Assembly (NCBI RefSeq): GCF_030211955.1
Contig: NZ_JASODI010000014.1
Span: forward strand, 4,024 to 68,023
DNA length: 64,000 nucleotides
Source: Corynebacterium frankenforstense
GTDB lineage: Bacteria > Actinomycetota > Actinomycetes > Mycobacteriales > Mycobacteriaceae
Direction: 5' to 3'
Part shown: positions 1 through 16,422 of the stretch, piece after piece
How positions within the stretch are numbered: the first letter of the stretch is position 1
How the letters are laid out: every line of letters starts with the position of its first letter
Position numbers and translations under genes: made by a program
The notes under the pieces: generated by a model
What the model was told of the DNA's origin: nothing
Seen by the model: the letters and a program-made list of their open reading frames with translations, nothing else
Database searches by the model: none

Positions 1-8
1 GAATCTGT

Positions 9-1189
9 TCATTCCTCGTGCTCCCCCTCGGGCGGCTCCGGGCTGGTGTAGTGCGAACCGACGGTCTCGATGAGTGTCTCGAGCAGGTGGTAGTCCGGCG
101 GGTCGACGGAGTCGATGAACTCCGGCAGTCCGGCGTCCTGGTAGCGCTCGGTGAACACGGCCGGGTCCGAGGTGCGGAAGCCGTGCTCGGCGGCCAGGCG
201 CTGCAACTCGGCGTCGTTCTCTAGCAGCCGGCCCAGCTCGGCGCCGCCGTCGGAGAGGGCGACGACGGTGTGGTCGCTGAGCACGGTCGGCTCCGGGTAG
301 GCGAGCACCATGTCGTCGCGGAGACGGGGCTGCTCCCGGTTGAGCTTGCCGAGGAACTGGGCCTCGTAGACCATCACCATCGGCTTGGCGCCCATGCCCT
401 TGGACAGGTAGTCGGCGAAGGGGCCGGCGGAGCTGGACTCGGTGTAGCCCTGGCCGTAGAAGAGCGGGGTGAGGCCGTCAGCGACGCGTCGCGCCTCGTC
501 CTCGGTGCTGACCTGGTTGCCCTCGGAGGCGACCCAGCACATCAGCGCCAGGTACATCGCCGCCGAGTTGGAGGTGCGCACGTCCGTCGTCGAGATCTGC
601 ACGGTGCGCTGGCTGGGCAGGGCGTCGCCCAGGTCGCGCCACCGGGTGTCCTCACGGGTCAGGTCCAGGTAGGCCTGCATGTCGATCCACCAGGTGCCGC
701 CCTCCTCGCGGGTGACCCCGCGTGCGGCGAGCTCCTCCATGACCGGCTGGAAGGACGCGACGGCCATCGGCGAGTAGAACGGCGTGAAGATCCCCTTCGA
801 GTCCGCCTGCTCGGCCACCGAGCGTGCGGCCGGTGCCGAGGAGGGGAAGGCGAAGTCGTAGGCGCTCAAGTCCGTGTCGGTGGCGATGTGCCTCGAGCCG
901 GCGGTCTTCACGGTGACGGTGTAGCCCAACTCGTCGAGGCGGTCGATGACGGCCGGGTCCTCGAAGAAGTCGCGCTTCTCGGAGCCGATGACCCCCGTGA
1001 GCTCCGTGATGCCGCCACGGCCGCCCAGACCACCTGATCCGTCGCCGCCGTCGCCGTCTCCCCCGCCGAAGCCGAATCCCCCGAAGCGCACGACCACGAT
1101 GCCGATGACCACGGCGGCGAGCAGGAGGGCCCGATCACCGTCGTGGCGCGCCGGGACCCGGTGCCGGTGGCACCGGTGGCAGCATTCAT
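9..1189 (-). CDS. Membrane-anchored solute-binding-like protein, frameshifted near its 5' end
   Basis: The intact frame from the GTG at 1112 encodes 367 residues: a hydrophobic stretch, a Gly/Asp-rich linker and a domain resembling extracellular solute-binding proteins (SBP_bac_11-like, by general look only). An ATG at 1189 opens another frame reading MNAATGATGTGSRRATTVIG, which would join the hydrophobic LLLAAVVIGIVVV perfectly if one base were added near the GGGCCC at 1127-1132. ATG to stop is 1181 bases, one short of a multiple of three. I infer the real protein is about 393 aa with one N-terminal membrane anchor, and that one base has been lost in the gene or in the read. The ligand is unknown. 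Confident it is a real exported protein, not of its role. Confidence 0.6.
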
Positions 1190-1245
1190 GACCGAAAGAT
1201 TATGAGGCCCGTACCGGTCCTGCAACAGGAACGCCGGAAACGACG

Positions 1246-1279
1246 GAGAGGGTGCCCCCCGGTTCGGGGGCACCCTCTC
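1246..1279 (-). terminator. Hairpin downstream of argH
   Basis: A perfect 14-bp inverted repeat (GAGAGGGTGCCCCC at 1246-1259, partner at 1266-1279) with a 6-base loop lies 54 bp past the argH stop. It likely ends the arginine operon transcript, although there is no long T-run after it on the minus strand. Confidence 0.75.
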
Positions 1280-1332
1280 AGGCCCGGCACCCAAGCGCGC
1301 GCTGATCAGCGCTCAGGCGCCTCAGGCGCAGG

Positions 1333-3979
<2,647 letters not shown>

Positions 3980-4045
3980 GTCTTTCGTCTCTTTCCTTAA
4001 CGTGTGGACAATGTTTTCAAAGTGCCTGCGGCGACCGCTGCCATT

Positions 4046-6778
<2,733 letters not shown>

Positions 6779-6782
<4 letters not shown>

Positions 6783-7762
6783 GAGTTGTCGTCCTTCCTG
6801 AAGACCTTGCCGTCGGGGTAGTCGGCGGCGTCGTAGCCGTCGGGCAGCACCATGGTGCCCACGCCGCCCATGGTCAGAAGCTCGAGGAGCACCGAGTGCG
6901 GCACGCGGCCGTCGATGACGTGGGCGGCGTTGACGCCGGACTCCACGGCCCGCAGGCAGGCCTCCATCTTCGGGATCATCCCGGAGTCGAGCTTCGGCAG
7001 CGTCTCGCGCAGCTCGGAGACCAGGATCTTGGAGACCAGCGACTCGTGGTCGGGCCAGTCGGTGTAGAGGCCCTCGACGTTGGTGAGAACGAGGATGCGC
7101 TCGGCGTCCAGGGCGGCGGCCAGGGCCCCGGCGGCGGTGTCCGCGTTGACGTTGTAGACCTCGCCGTGCTCGCCGGGGGCGATCGTGGAGACCACGGGGA
7201 TGCGCCCGGCGTCGATGAGGTCCATCAGCGAGGAGGCGTCGACGTCGACGATGTCGCCGACCAGGCCGATGTCGGTGGGCGTGCCGCCGACGTTGACCAG
7301 GCGCTTGCGCGCGGAGAACAGCCCGGCGTCCTCGCCCGAGGTGCCCACGGCGTAGGGGGCGTGGGAGTTGATGCGCCCTACCAGGTCGCGGCCGACGTGG
7401 CCGAAGAGGACCATGCGGGCGATCTCCATGACCTCGGGCGTGGTCACGCGGAAGCCGCCCTTGAACTCGGGCTCGAGGCCGACGCGGGTGAGCATGTCCG
7501 AGATCTGCGGTCCCCCGCCGTGCACGACGACGGGCTTGGCGCCGACGGTGCGCAGGAAGACCATGTCCTCGGCGAAGGCGTCCTTGAGGGCGTCGTCGAC
7601 CATGGCGTTGCCGCCGTACTTGACCACGACGATCTTGTCGCGGAAGAACTGCAGCCACGGCAGGGCCTCGGCGAGCACCGCGGCGCGGTCCGCCGAGCTC
7701 AGCGCCGCGCGCCGGCTCGCGGCGGGTTGCGCGCCCGCCGCCGAATCAGTTGCTGGTGTCAT
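6779..7762 (-). CDS. argB: Acetylglutamate kinase
   Basis: Phosphorylates N-acetylglutamate; usually the arginine-feedback-inhibited step in organisms with the ArgJ cycle. ATG at 7762 gives 327 aa, beginning [19 protein letters not shown]; the N-terminal extension of about 20 residues is low complexity. Amino-acid-kinase motifs KYGGNAM and VVHGGGPQI are present, followed by a full kinase fold. Lies 26 bp after argJ and overlaps argD by four bases. In-frame codons further upstream (to 7936) overlap argJ and were excluded. Confidence 0.95.
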
Positions 7763-7787
7763 CTGTCTGCTCCGTGTTCCCTGTCCG

Positions 7788-8969
7788 CTAGCTGCTGTAG
7801 GCGGAGTTGATCTCGACGTAGGCGTGCGAGAGGTCCGTGGTGCGCACGGTGCCGTGGCCGTGGCCGCCGAGGCCCAGGTCGACCTGGACGTCGATGTCGG
7901 CGCCGCTGAGGTCCACGTCGCGGGCGCCGGGCGCACCGGCGGAGTCGACGCAGACCGGGGTGCCGTTGAAGGTCACGGTGATGTGGTCGGGGTCCATCTC
8001 CACCGGGGCCATGCCGACGGCGGCGAGCACGCGGCCCCAGTTCGGGTCGGATCCGAACATGGCGCACTTGACCAGGTTGTCGCGCCCGATCACGCGCGCG
8101 GCGGTGCGGGCCTGGTCGTCGTCGACGGCGCCGGTGACGGTGATGGCCACGCGCTTGGTCACGCCCTCGGCGTCGGCCTGCAGCTGGGCTGCCAGGTCGC
8201 GGCAGGCGGCCAGCACGGCGGCGTCGAAGGTCTCGGCGTCGGGGGTGATCCCGGAGGCGCCGGAGGCCATGGCGACCACGGTGTCGTTGGTGGAGGTCGA
8301 GCCGTCGACGTCGAGGGTGTCGAAGGTGACCTCGGCGGCGGCGCGCAGGGCGGCGTCGAGCCGGGCGGCGGGCACGTCGGCGTCGGTGGTCAGGCAGACG
8401 AGCATGGTCGCCAGGGACGGCGCCATCATGCCCACGCCCTTGGCCATGCCGCCGACGGACCAGCCGTCGCCGGAGACGAGGACCTCCTTGCTGCAGGTGT
8501 CGGTGGTCAGGATCGCGCCGGCGGCGGCCGCGCCGTGCTCGGCGTCGGCGCCCAGCCCGGCGGCCAGCGCGTCGACGCCGGAGCGGACCTCGGCCATGGG
8601 CAGCGGCTCGCCGATCAGCCCGGTCGAGCACACGCCGACCTCGGCGGGCTCGAGCTCGAGCGCGGCGGCGGCGCGGGACTGGATCTCCTCGGCGTCACGG
8701 TCGCCGGCCACGCCGTTGCAGGCGTTGGCGTTGCCGGAGGTGTAGACCACGGCGCGCAGCGTGCCGTCGGCGACGGCGGCACGGGTGACCTTGACCGGGG
8801 CGGCGACGACCTTGTTGCGGGTGAACAGCGCGGCGGCGGCGGAGCCTACGGTGTTGACCACCAGCGCCATGTCCGGGTTGCCGGAGGGCTTGATGCCGGC
8901 GGTGACGGCGGCGGCCGAGAAGCCGGCCGGCGAGGTGACGTGACCGTCGCGGGTGACGGTGAGATCCAT
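7788..8969 (-). CDS. argJ: Bifunctional ornithine acetyltransferase / N-acetylglutamate synthase
   Basis: Self-cleaving Ntn-type enzyme that recycles the acetyl group from N-acetylornithine to glutamate, making the pathway cyclic. ATG at 8969 ([17 protein letters not shown]) with an AAAGGAC ribosome site gives 393 aa. The autoprocessing site is the ATML motif, with Thr188 as the expected new N-terminal nucleophile of the beta chain. Gly-rich NPNWGR-type segment ([12 protein letters not shown]) is present. Whether it also makes acetylglutamate from acetyl-CoA cannot be told from sequence. Confidence 0.96.
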   Translation of the reverse strand: MDLTVTRDGHVTSPAGFSAAAVTAGIKPSGNPDMALVVNTVGSAAAALFTRNKVVAAPVKVTRAAVADGTLRAVVYTSGNANACNGVAGDRDAEEIQSRAAAALELEPAEVGVCSTGLIGEPLPMAEVRSGVDALAAGLGADAEHGAAAAGAILTTDTCSKEVLVSGDGWSVGGMAKGVGMMAPSLATMLVCLTTDADVPAARLDAALRAAAEVTFDTLDVDGSTSTNDTVVAMASGASGITPDAETFDAAVLAACRDLAAQLQADAEGVTKRVAITVTGAVDDDQARTAARVIGRDNLVKCAMFGSDPNWGRVLAAVGMAPVEMDPDHITVTFNGTPVCVDSAGAPGARDVDLSGADIDVQVDLGLGGHGHGTVRTTDLSHAYVEINSAYSS

Positions 8970-9034
8970 GGGGATTAAAGTCCTTTCGGGAAAAGTGGGG
9001 CGGGCGGGGGTGCGCCGGAGAAGGCGGGACGGCG

Positions 9035-10081
9035 CTAGGGGGCGACGGCGGTGGTCGGCAGCCCGGCGGTCTCGGGCAGGCCGAGCGCGAGGTTCATGCA
9101 CTGCACGCCGGCGCCGGCGGTGCCCTTGGTCAGGTTGTCGATGGCGCTGGTGGCCAGCAGGCGCCCGGAGGCGGCGTCCACCTCGACCTGCACGTGGCAG
9201 GTGTTGGCGCCGAGCACCCACTGGGTCTGCGGCTGCACGCCCTCGGCGAGCAGGGTGACGAACGGCTCGTCGGCGTAGAACTTCTCGTAGGCGGCCCGCG
9301 CTGCGGCGGTGTCGGTGGCGCTGTCCGCCAGGGGCGCGGAGGCGACGGTGAGGATGCCGCGCGGCAGGGGTGCCAGCACCGGGGTGAAGCTCACCGAGAC
9401 AGGCTGACCGGAGTACTCGCCGAGGTTCTGGGCGATCTCCGGGGTGTGGCGGTGGCGCCCGGCGGTGTTGTAGGCGCGCAGCGAGCCCATCGTCTCGGCG
9501 CCGAGGTTGGCCACCAGCGGCTTCTTGCCGGCGCCGCTGACTCCGGAGACGGAGGTGACCGCCACCTCGGGGGCCACCAGCCCGGCGGCGACGGCGGGCA
9601 GAAGGGCGAGGGTCGCGCCCGTCGGAAAGCAACCGGGAAGGGCAATGCGCGTGGCACCGGCGAGGGCCTCGCGGTGGCCGGGCATCTCGGGGATGCCGTA
9701 GGGCCAGGAGCCGGAGTACTCGCCGCCGTACCAGTGGGCCCAGTCCCCGGCGTCGGTCAGACGGTGGTCGGCGGCGCAGTCGATGACGGCGGTGTCCTCG
9801 GGCAGCTGCGCGGCGATCTCGGCGGAATGGCCGTGCGGCAGGGCGAGGAAGACGACGTCGTGGCCGGCAAGGTGCTCGGCGTCGGTGGGCTCGATGGTGC
9901 GGCCGAAGAGCTCGGGGGCGTGCGGCAGCGCCACGGAGACGGGGGTGCCCGCGGAGCTGGCGCCGGTCAGCGCGCCGATCTGGAGGTTCCCGGCGAGGTG
10001 CTCGGGGTGGCCGAGCAGGAGGCGGACGAGTTCGCCGCCCGCGTATCCTGTGGCGCCGGCGATTGCTACGGAGACTGTCAT
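9035..10081 (-). CDS. argC: N-acetyl-gamma-glutamyl-phosphate reductase
   Basis: NADPH-dependent reduction of acetylglutamyl phosphate to the semialdehyde. Starts [22 protein letters not shown], a Rossmann nucleotide-binding motif; the active-site cysteine is in [13 protein letters not shown] at 10081 has AGGGTG nine bases before it and gives 348 aa. An in-frame GTG at 10090 (adding MTH) lies 5 bases after a possible -10 box TAGAGT, so a leaderless start there is an alternative. First gene of the operon, preceded by the ARG-box-like site. Confidence 0.95.
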   Translation of the reverse strand: MTVSVAIAGATGYAGGELVRLLLGHPEHLAGNLQIGALTGASSAGTPVSVALPHAPELFGRTIEPTDAEHLAGHDVVFLALPHGHSAEIAAQLPEDTAVIDCAADHRLTDAGDWAHWYGGEYSGSWPYGIPEMPGHREALAGATRIALPGCFPTGATLALLPAVAAGLVAPEVAVTSVSGVSGAGKKPLVANLGAETMGSLRAYNTAGRHRHTPEIAQNLGEYSGQPVSVSFTPVLAPLPRGILTVASAPLADSATDTAAARAAYEKFYADEPFVTLLAEGVQPQTQWVLGANTCHVQVEVDAASGRLLATSAIDNLTKGTAGAGVQCMNLALGLPETAGLPTTAVAP

Positions 10082-10095
10082 GTGGGTCACCCTAC

Positions 10096-10126
10096 ACTCT
10101 ATGCAGGCCCTTGCAAATTATTCATT
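10096..10126 (-). promoter_or_regulatory. argC promoter region with ARG-box-like operator
   Basis: On the minus strand AATGAATAATTTGCA (10126-10112) matches the left part of the classical ArgR consensus AATGAATAATTATTCA and lies just upstream of a possible -10 box TAGAGT (10101-10096). A repressor bound here would cover the -35 region. Operator by motif only; the right half-site is poor. Confidence 0.55.
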
Positions 10127-10140
10127 AACGACGGCGCGTC
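10125..10140 (+). repeat. Diverged copy of the dispersed TTGACGACG motif
   Basis: TTAACGACGGCGCGTC resembles the dispersed motif ATTGACGACGYCGCG seen elsewhere in the window. It is followed by a perfect hairpin GCGACGGCGCC-TGC-GGCGCCGTCGC at 10164-10188. Confidence 0.4.
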
Positions 10141-10250
10141 GGTTCCACCCCCGGTCCCCACCCGCGACGGCGCCTGCGGCGCCGTCGCCGAAAGAAGACG
10201 CGACGCCTGTGGTACCGCACCCAGGGAAGACGAGACCGCCGGACGGAAGA

Positions 10251-10281
10251 ACCCCGCACCCGGGGTGTCCGGGTGCGGGGT
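10251..10281 (-). terminator. Terminator after pheT
   Basis: Inverted repeat ACCCCGCACCC (10251-10261) and its complement (10271-10281), starting 16 bp past the pheT stop, followed by TCTTCC on the minus strand. Confidence 0.75.
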
Positions 10282-10296
10282 CAGGTGAGCGGGCGG

Positions 10297-12816
10297 TCAG
10301 GCACGCAGCTCGGCGCCGAGGCGTTCCTTGGCCAGCGCGGCGGCGGCCAGGCGGGCCTCGTTGGCCTCCTCGTCGGTCAACGTGCGGTCGGCGGCGCGGA
10401 AGTGCAGCGAGAACGCCAGCGACTTCAGCCCCTCCCCCAGGCGCCCGCCGCGGAAGACGTCGAAGAGGACGGCCTCCTCGAGCAGCGGACCGGCGCCCTC
10501 GACGATGACGCGGCGGACGTCCTCGGCCGGCGTGTCCTCGGCGACGACCAGGGCGATGTCCTGGTGCAGCAGCGGGAAGGCGGAGAGCACCGGGGCGGGC
10601 AGCTCGCCGGTGATTGGCAGCGCGTCCAGGTTGATCTCCATCGCGCAGGTGCGCGCCGGAAGACCGGCGGCCTCGAGCAGCTGCGGGTGCAGCTCGCCGG
10701 CGTGGCCGACGATCTCGCCGGCCACGCGCAGCTCGGCGCAGCGGCCCGGGTGGAACGGCAGGTACTCGGCGTTGGCGACCTCGAGTTCCACGCCCGCGGT
10801 CCGCGCGACGGTGCGGGCGGCCTCCACGGCGTCGGCCCAGCCGTAGGCGCGGCCCTCGCCCCAGGTGCCGGTGGTGTCCAGCTCGCCGACGCCGACGGCG
10901 GCCACGTGCAGCGGCTGGGCGGGCAGCGAGTCGAGGACCTGGGAGACCTCGTCGTCGGAGGGTCGGCGGCTCACGTCCAGCATCGGGGTGTGCTCGGCGC
11001 GGGCGAAGGAGACCTGCTGCAGGCCGAAGACCTGCAGGTCCACGCGGCCGCGGGCGACGTTGCGGGCCACCGCGTCGAGCAGGCCCGGGATCAGCGTCGT
11101 GGCGATCAGGTGGCGCTCGGACTCCAGCGGGTTGCGCACCGTGACCGCGCGGCGGCGCGGGTCGTCGGCGGCCAGGCCCCAGTCGTCGGCCTGGGTGCCG
11201 CGCATGAACGGGTCGGGAAGGACCTCGGTGTAGCCGGAGTAGGCCAGGGCGTGGCCGACGGCGCGGCGACGGCGCTGGCGCGGGGAGAGCCCGCGGCCGC
11301 CGCGCGGGGTCGGCAGCACGGTCGGGATGTCCTCGAGGCCCTCCAGGCGCAGCACCTCCTCGACCAGGTCGACGCCCATGGACAGGTCGCCGCGCCAGCT
11401 CGGGGCGGTCACGGTCAGGGTCTCGTCGCCGGTGACGGTGCAGCCGACCTCCCCGAGGCGGGCGACGACGGTCTCGCGGGCGTAGTCGACGCCGGCGATG
11501 CGGGAAGGCATGCCGGCGGGCATCTCGATGACGGTGGGGGCGGGCACCTCGCCGACGATGGTGCGCCGGGGGTCGACCTCGCCGCCGCCGAGGGTGGCCA
11601 GCAGGTGGGCGGCCAGGTCCAGGGCGGGCTCGACCAGCGCCGGGTCCACGCCGCGCTCGAAGCGGCGGGAGGACTCGCTGGAGAGCTTGTGGCGGCGCGA
11701 GGTGCGCGCGACGGTCAGGGTGTGCCAGGTGGCGGCCTCGAGGTAGACCTCGGTGGTCTCGTCCGAGATCTCGGAGGTGGAGCCGCCCATCACGCCGGCC
11801 ATCGACTGGATGCCGTTGTCGTCGCAGATGACGACGTCCTCGGCGGAGAGCTCGCGGTCGACGTGGTCGAGGGTGGTCAGCTTCTCGCCGTCGGCGGCCA
11901 GGCGGATCTTCAGGTCGCCGGAGATGACGCCGGCGTCGAAGGCGTGCATCGGCTGGCCGAGCAGGAACATCACGTAGTTGATCACGTCGGTGGCCAGGTT
12001 GACCGGGCGCGCGCCGCACAGCAGCAGCTCGCGCTGCATCCAGAACGGGCTCTGCACGCTCGGGTCGATGCCGGTGACCTTGCGCAGGCCGAACCGCCCG
12101 GCGCGGGTGGCCGGGTCCAGCGAGATGTCCATCAGCTCGCCGGAGACCGCCGGCACGCTCTCCGAGACCTCGTGGCCGGCGGCCTCGGGGTGGGCGGCCA
12201 GGTCCTCGAAGGTGATGTCGAAGGCGCTGGCCAGCTCGCGGGTCAGGCCGCGCGCGGAGAGCGCGTAGCCGCGGTCCGGGGTGATGTTGACCTCGAAGAC
12301 GGTGTCGTTAAGCCCCAGCACCGGGCGGGCGTCGTCGCCGGGCACGGCGCCGATGGCGTCGGTCGAGCGGCCCAGGTTGATGATGCCGGAGTTCTGCTGC
12401 TCGCACATGCCCAGCTCGGCGGCCGAGCAGATCATTCCGGCGGAGATGTGGTCGTAGGTCTTGCGGGCGGAGATCTCGAAGCAGCCGGGCAGCACGGCGC
12501 CGGGCAGGGAGACGGCGACGAGGTCGCCCTCGGCGAAGTTGCGCGCGCCGCAGATGATGCCCTGCTTCTCGCCGGTGCCGTTGGCCTCGCCGACGTCGAC
12601 CTGGCAGTAGCGGATCGGCTTCTTGAAGCCGGTCAGCTCCTCGATCTCGTCGACGCGGCCGACCACCAGCGGGCCGGTCGTCTCAGGGATGGCGGAGTAG
12701 CCCTCGGTCTCGAAGCCGACGCGGACGAAGCCGCCGTCGAGCTCGGCGTCGCTCACCTCCCAGCCGGGGTTGGCGTGGTCGAGGATGCCGGTGAGCCAGT
12801 TCTGCGAGATGAACAC
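10297..12816 (-). CDS. pheT: Phenylalanyl-tRNA synthetase beta chain
   Basis: Beta subunit of the (alpha-beta)2 enzyme that charges tRNA-Phe. The 839-aa product starts at GTG 12816 (VFISQNWLTGILDHANPGW), matching the usual start of the family; C. glutamicum PheT is about 835 aa. An N-terminal EMAP-type tRNA-binding domain (about residues 40-160), B3/B4 editing and B5 domains, and a C-terminal FDX-ACB domain (about 745-839) can be followed. The gap to pheS is 64 bp and its best ribosome site (GAAAGG) is unusually far, about 14 bases, from the GTG. Confidence 0.96.
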   Translation of the reverse strand: MFISQNWLTGILDHANPGWEVSDAELDGGFVRVGFETEGYSAIPETTGPLVVGRVDEIEELTGFKKPIRYCQVDVGEANGTGEKQGIICGARNFAEGDLVAVSLPGAVLPGCFEISARKTYDHISAGMICSAAELGMCEQQNSGIINLGRSTDAIGAVPGDDARPVLGLNDTVFEVNITPDRGYALSARGLTRELASAFDITFEDLAAHPEAAGHEVSESVPAVSGELMDISLDPATRAGRFGLRKVTGIDPSVQSPFWMQRELLLCGARPVNLATDVINYVMFLLGQPMHAFDAGVISGDLKIRLAADGEKLTTLDHVDRELSAEDVVICDDNGIQSMAGVMGGSTSEISDETTEVYLEAATWHTLTVARTSRRHKLSSESSRRFERGVDPALVEPALDLAAHLLATLGGGEVDPRRTIVGEVPAPTVIEMPAGMPSRIAGVDYARETVVARLGEVGCTVTGDETLTVTAPSWRGDLSMGVDLVEEVLRLEGLEDIPTVLPTPRGGRGLSPRQRRRRAVGHALAYSGYTEVLPDPFMRGTQADDWGLAADDPRRRAVTVRNPLESERHLIATTLIPGLLDAVARNVARGRVDLQVFGLQQVSFARAEHTPMLDVSRRPSDDEVSQVLDSLPAQPLHVAAVGVGELDTTGTWGEGRAYGWADAVEAARTVARTAGVELEVANAEYLPFHPGRCAELRVAGEIVGHAGELHPQLLEAAGLPARTCAMEINLDALPITGELPAPVLSAFPLLHQDIALVVAEDTPAEDVRRVIVEGAGPLLEEAVLFDVFRGGRLGEGLKSLAFSLHFRAADRTLTDEEANEARLAAAALAKERLGAELRA

Positions 12817-12880
12817 GGGAGTTCGTGGAACCTTTCGGAAAAAGCGGGGGTGACGGGGCGTCGGAAAGCGTGGCGGCGGT

Positions 12881-14223
<1,343 letters not shown>

Positions 14224-14315
14224 GACGGAGTCCTCCTTGGGTGAAACGGGTGTTGCGGTCCAGGTCACGGCGCAGGTGTCGCCGGGGACCGGCCGGCCCG
14301 CTCTACCCGCGCAGG

Positions 14316-15161
14316 TCAGTCCAGGCCGTGCACGCGCTGGGCGCGGGCGGACTCCCAGAGGCAGATCGAGGCGGCCGTGGCGAGGTTCAGCGACTCGGCG
14401 CGCCCGGCGATGGGGATGGCCACCCGGTGGTCGGCGGCCTGCTGCAGCTCGGCGGGCAGCCCGTGGGCCTCGTTGCCGAAGAGCCAGGCGGTCGGTCGGG
14501 TAAAGAAGTCCGGCTCGGGCGGGGCTGCCAGGTCCACCTCGCCGTCGGCGGCGGTGGCCAGGATCTGCAGGCCGCGGGCGCGCAGCGAGTCGATCACCGA
14601 CTGCGGGTCGCGCTCGCGCGCCACCGGCACGTGGAAGAGCGAACCGGCCGAGGCGCGCACCACCTTGCCGCCCTGCGGGTCCACGGAGTCGCCGGCGAAG
14701 ACGACGGCGTCGGCGCCGAGGGCGTCGGCGACACGGATGAGCGTGCCGGCGTTGCCGGGCTCGCGGGTCTCCACCGGCACCGAGACCAGCGTCGGGCCGG
14801 CTGCCAGGGCCTTCTTCAGCGGCCAGGTCACCGGGCGGCACACGGCGAAGATTCCGGTGGTGGTCACGGTCTCGGCCAGCGACTCGGCGGCCCGGTCGGT
14901 GACCGGGTGGAGGTAGACGCCGAGGTTGACCGCGGCCGAGAGCAGCTCGCCGAAGCGGCCGGCCGCCGCCTCGGTGACGAAGACGTCGGTGGCCGCGCCG
15001 GTGGCCACCGCGGCCTCCACGGAGTTCTCCCCCTCCGCGAGGAAGACACCGGCCTTGCGGCGGGCCGCCGCGCGGTGCAGCTTGGCCGCGTGCACCACGC
15101 GCGGGGTGCGCTCGGTCAGGGGCTCCGAGAAGTCGAGGTGGTCGGGGGTGCGCGGACTCAT
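14316..15161 (-). CDS. SpoU/TrmH-family RNA 2'-O-methyltransferase
   Basis: 281-aa SPOUT methyltransferase. An N-terminal substrate-binding part (KAGVFLAEGENSVEAAV) is followed by the trefoil-knot SAM-binding part with motifs REPGNAGTLIRVADALGAD, TAWLFGNEAHGLP and IPIAGRAESLNLATAASI. It methylates rRNA or tRNA; the target nucleotide cannot be told. ATG at 15161 with GGAAGG upstream. The same gene lies next to pheST in C. glutamicum as I recall. Confidence 0.9.
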   Translation of the reverse strand: MSPRTPDHLDFSEPLTERTPRVVHAAKLHRAAARRKAGVFLAEGENSVEAAVATGAATDVFVTEAAAGRFGELLSAAVNLGVYLHPVTDRAAESLAETVTTTGIFAVCRPVTWPLKKALAAGPTLVSVPVETREPGNAGTLIRVADALGADAVVFAGDSVDPQGGKVVRASAGSLFHVPVARERDPQSVIDSLRARGLQILATAADGEVDLAAPPEPDFFTRPTAWLFGNEAHGLPAELQQAADHRVAIPIAGRAESLNLATAASICLWESARAQRVHGLD

Positions 15162-15277
15162 GAAAACGGCCTTCCGGTGGCGTCGTGGGCGTACATGCCC
15201 CAGACATGCACGCGGGCCCCGTTCGGGCCCGTGCCCCACACTTTACCGACGGGGCCAACCGGGAAGCACCGGCCTGG

Positions 15278-15706
15278 TCAGACCAGTGGGACGCCGTCCG
15301 CGTCCCGCTGGTAGCTGTCCGCTCCGGCGAGGATCATGATGCCCTCGATCAGGCCCCAGATCGCCGTGACGGCGACCATCAGGAATCCGATGAGGATGAT
15401 CATCGTGACGTAGCCGATGATTGTGATGACCAACTGGGTGATCGCACGCTGCTTGTAGCCGAGGTAGAAGTTGTGGACGCCGTACTCCCCCAGGAAGATG
15501 CCGAGCAGGCCGGCCGCGACCTTGCTCTTGGGCGCCGGCGGGAACCCCTTGGACGCGTAACCGTACTGCTGCCCCGCGTAGCCCGCCTGGTCGCCGTACC
15601 CCTGCTGCCCGTAGGAGCAGTAGGGGTCATCGGACCCGTAACCGCCGCCCTGCCCGCCGTGGAAACCGTCGGGCCCGTAGCCGCCGTTTCCGGGGTTGTG
15701 CGTCAT
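15278..15706 (-). CDS. TM2-domain protein, copy 1 of the array
   Basis: 142 aa. A Gly/Tyr/Gln-rich N-terminal tail (residues about 1-65, GYG repeats) precedes two membrane helices with the TM2 signature [15 protein letters not shown] between them, ending SYQRDADGVPLV. ATG at 15706 with GAAAGG upstream. TM2 proteins are small membrane proteins of unknown role. Copy 1 is the most divergent of five paralogues lying head-to-tail; its C-terminus differs from the VDEHGLPLS type. Confidence 0.85.
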   Translation of the reverse strand: MTHNPGNGGYGPDGFHGGQGGGYGSDDPYCSYGQQGYGDQAGYAGQQYGYASKGFPPAPKSKVAAGLLGIFLGEYGVHNFYLGYKQRAITQLVITIIGYVTMIILIGFLMVAVTAIWGLIEGIMILAGADSYQRDADGVPLV

Positions 15707-15756
15707 CGTAATGAACCTTTCGTTGTGGATGCGCCGCGCGGGACCACCTGGTGTCA

Positions 15757-15773
15757 CGCGCGACGTCGTCAAT
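15757..15773 (-). repeat. Dispersed ATTGACGACGTCGCG motif
   Basis: Minus-strand ATTGACGACGTCGCGCG, between TM2 copies 1 and 2; one of about nine related sites in the window. Confidence 0.5.
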
Positions 15774-15834
15774 CTATTGCCCGCAAAGCATACGACCGCA
15801 ACGGTCGGGCCACACCTGCACCGGGCGAAATAGG

Positions 15835-16266
15835 TCAAGACAGAGGCAGGCCTTTCTCGTCGACGCCGTAACGGCCCTTGCGCATGAGGATCAGGACGAA
15901 CTCCACCAGGGCCCAGACGCAGACGCCCATTATCAGCAGAAAGCAGACGGCGGTGACGACGAATCCCAGGATCGCCCCGATGACCCCGTCGGCATTGGTG
16001 GCGATGAGGCCGGCGAACATGCCGACGAACACCAGGACGAACCCGCCCACGACCGCCGCGAACTTGATCAGCCCCTGCCTCGTCTGACCGAGGTAGAAGT
16101 TGTGCACGCCGAAGGCGCCCAGGAACCAGGCGAGGACGGCGGCCAGGACCATGGACTTGTTGCTGACCGGCCCTCCCGGGCCGTGGCCCGGTGGCGTGGC
16201 CTGGCCCTGATGGAACTGGCCTTCCGGTGCCGTGTACGGACCGGGGCCGGAGGTGTAGTTGGACAT
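15835..16266 (-). CDS. TM2-domain protein, copy 2 of the array
   Basis: 143 aa from ATG 16266 (AAGGGGA ribosome site). Short Gly/Pro/Tyr-rich tail, then [25 protein letters not shown], two further hydrophobic segments (about residues 70-120) and the C-terminal tag MRKGRYGVDEKGLPLS. Closely similar to copies 3 and 4, so produced by local duplication. Function unknown. Confidence 0.87.
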   Translation of the reverse strand: MSNYTSGPGPYTAPEGQFHQGQATPPGHGPGGPVSNKSMVLAAVLAWFLGAFGVHNFYLGQTRQGLIKFAAVVGGFVLVFVGMFAGLIATNADGVIGAILGFVVTAVCFLLIMGVCVWALVEFVLILMRKGRYGVDEKGLPLS

Positions 16267-16422
16267 CGGTTCCCCTTCGAGGTCTCGGATCGGGCGCTCA
16301 CCGTAGCTAGACCAAATGAGCGTGTACGAAGAATAACCGAGATCGCACGCGGGGCAGCCGGAAACGGGCGAATTCCCGCGGAACCTGTGTCCGGTTTCCC
16401 GCGCACGGACGGGCACCCCGAC

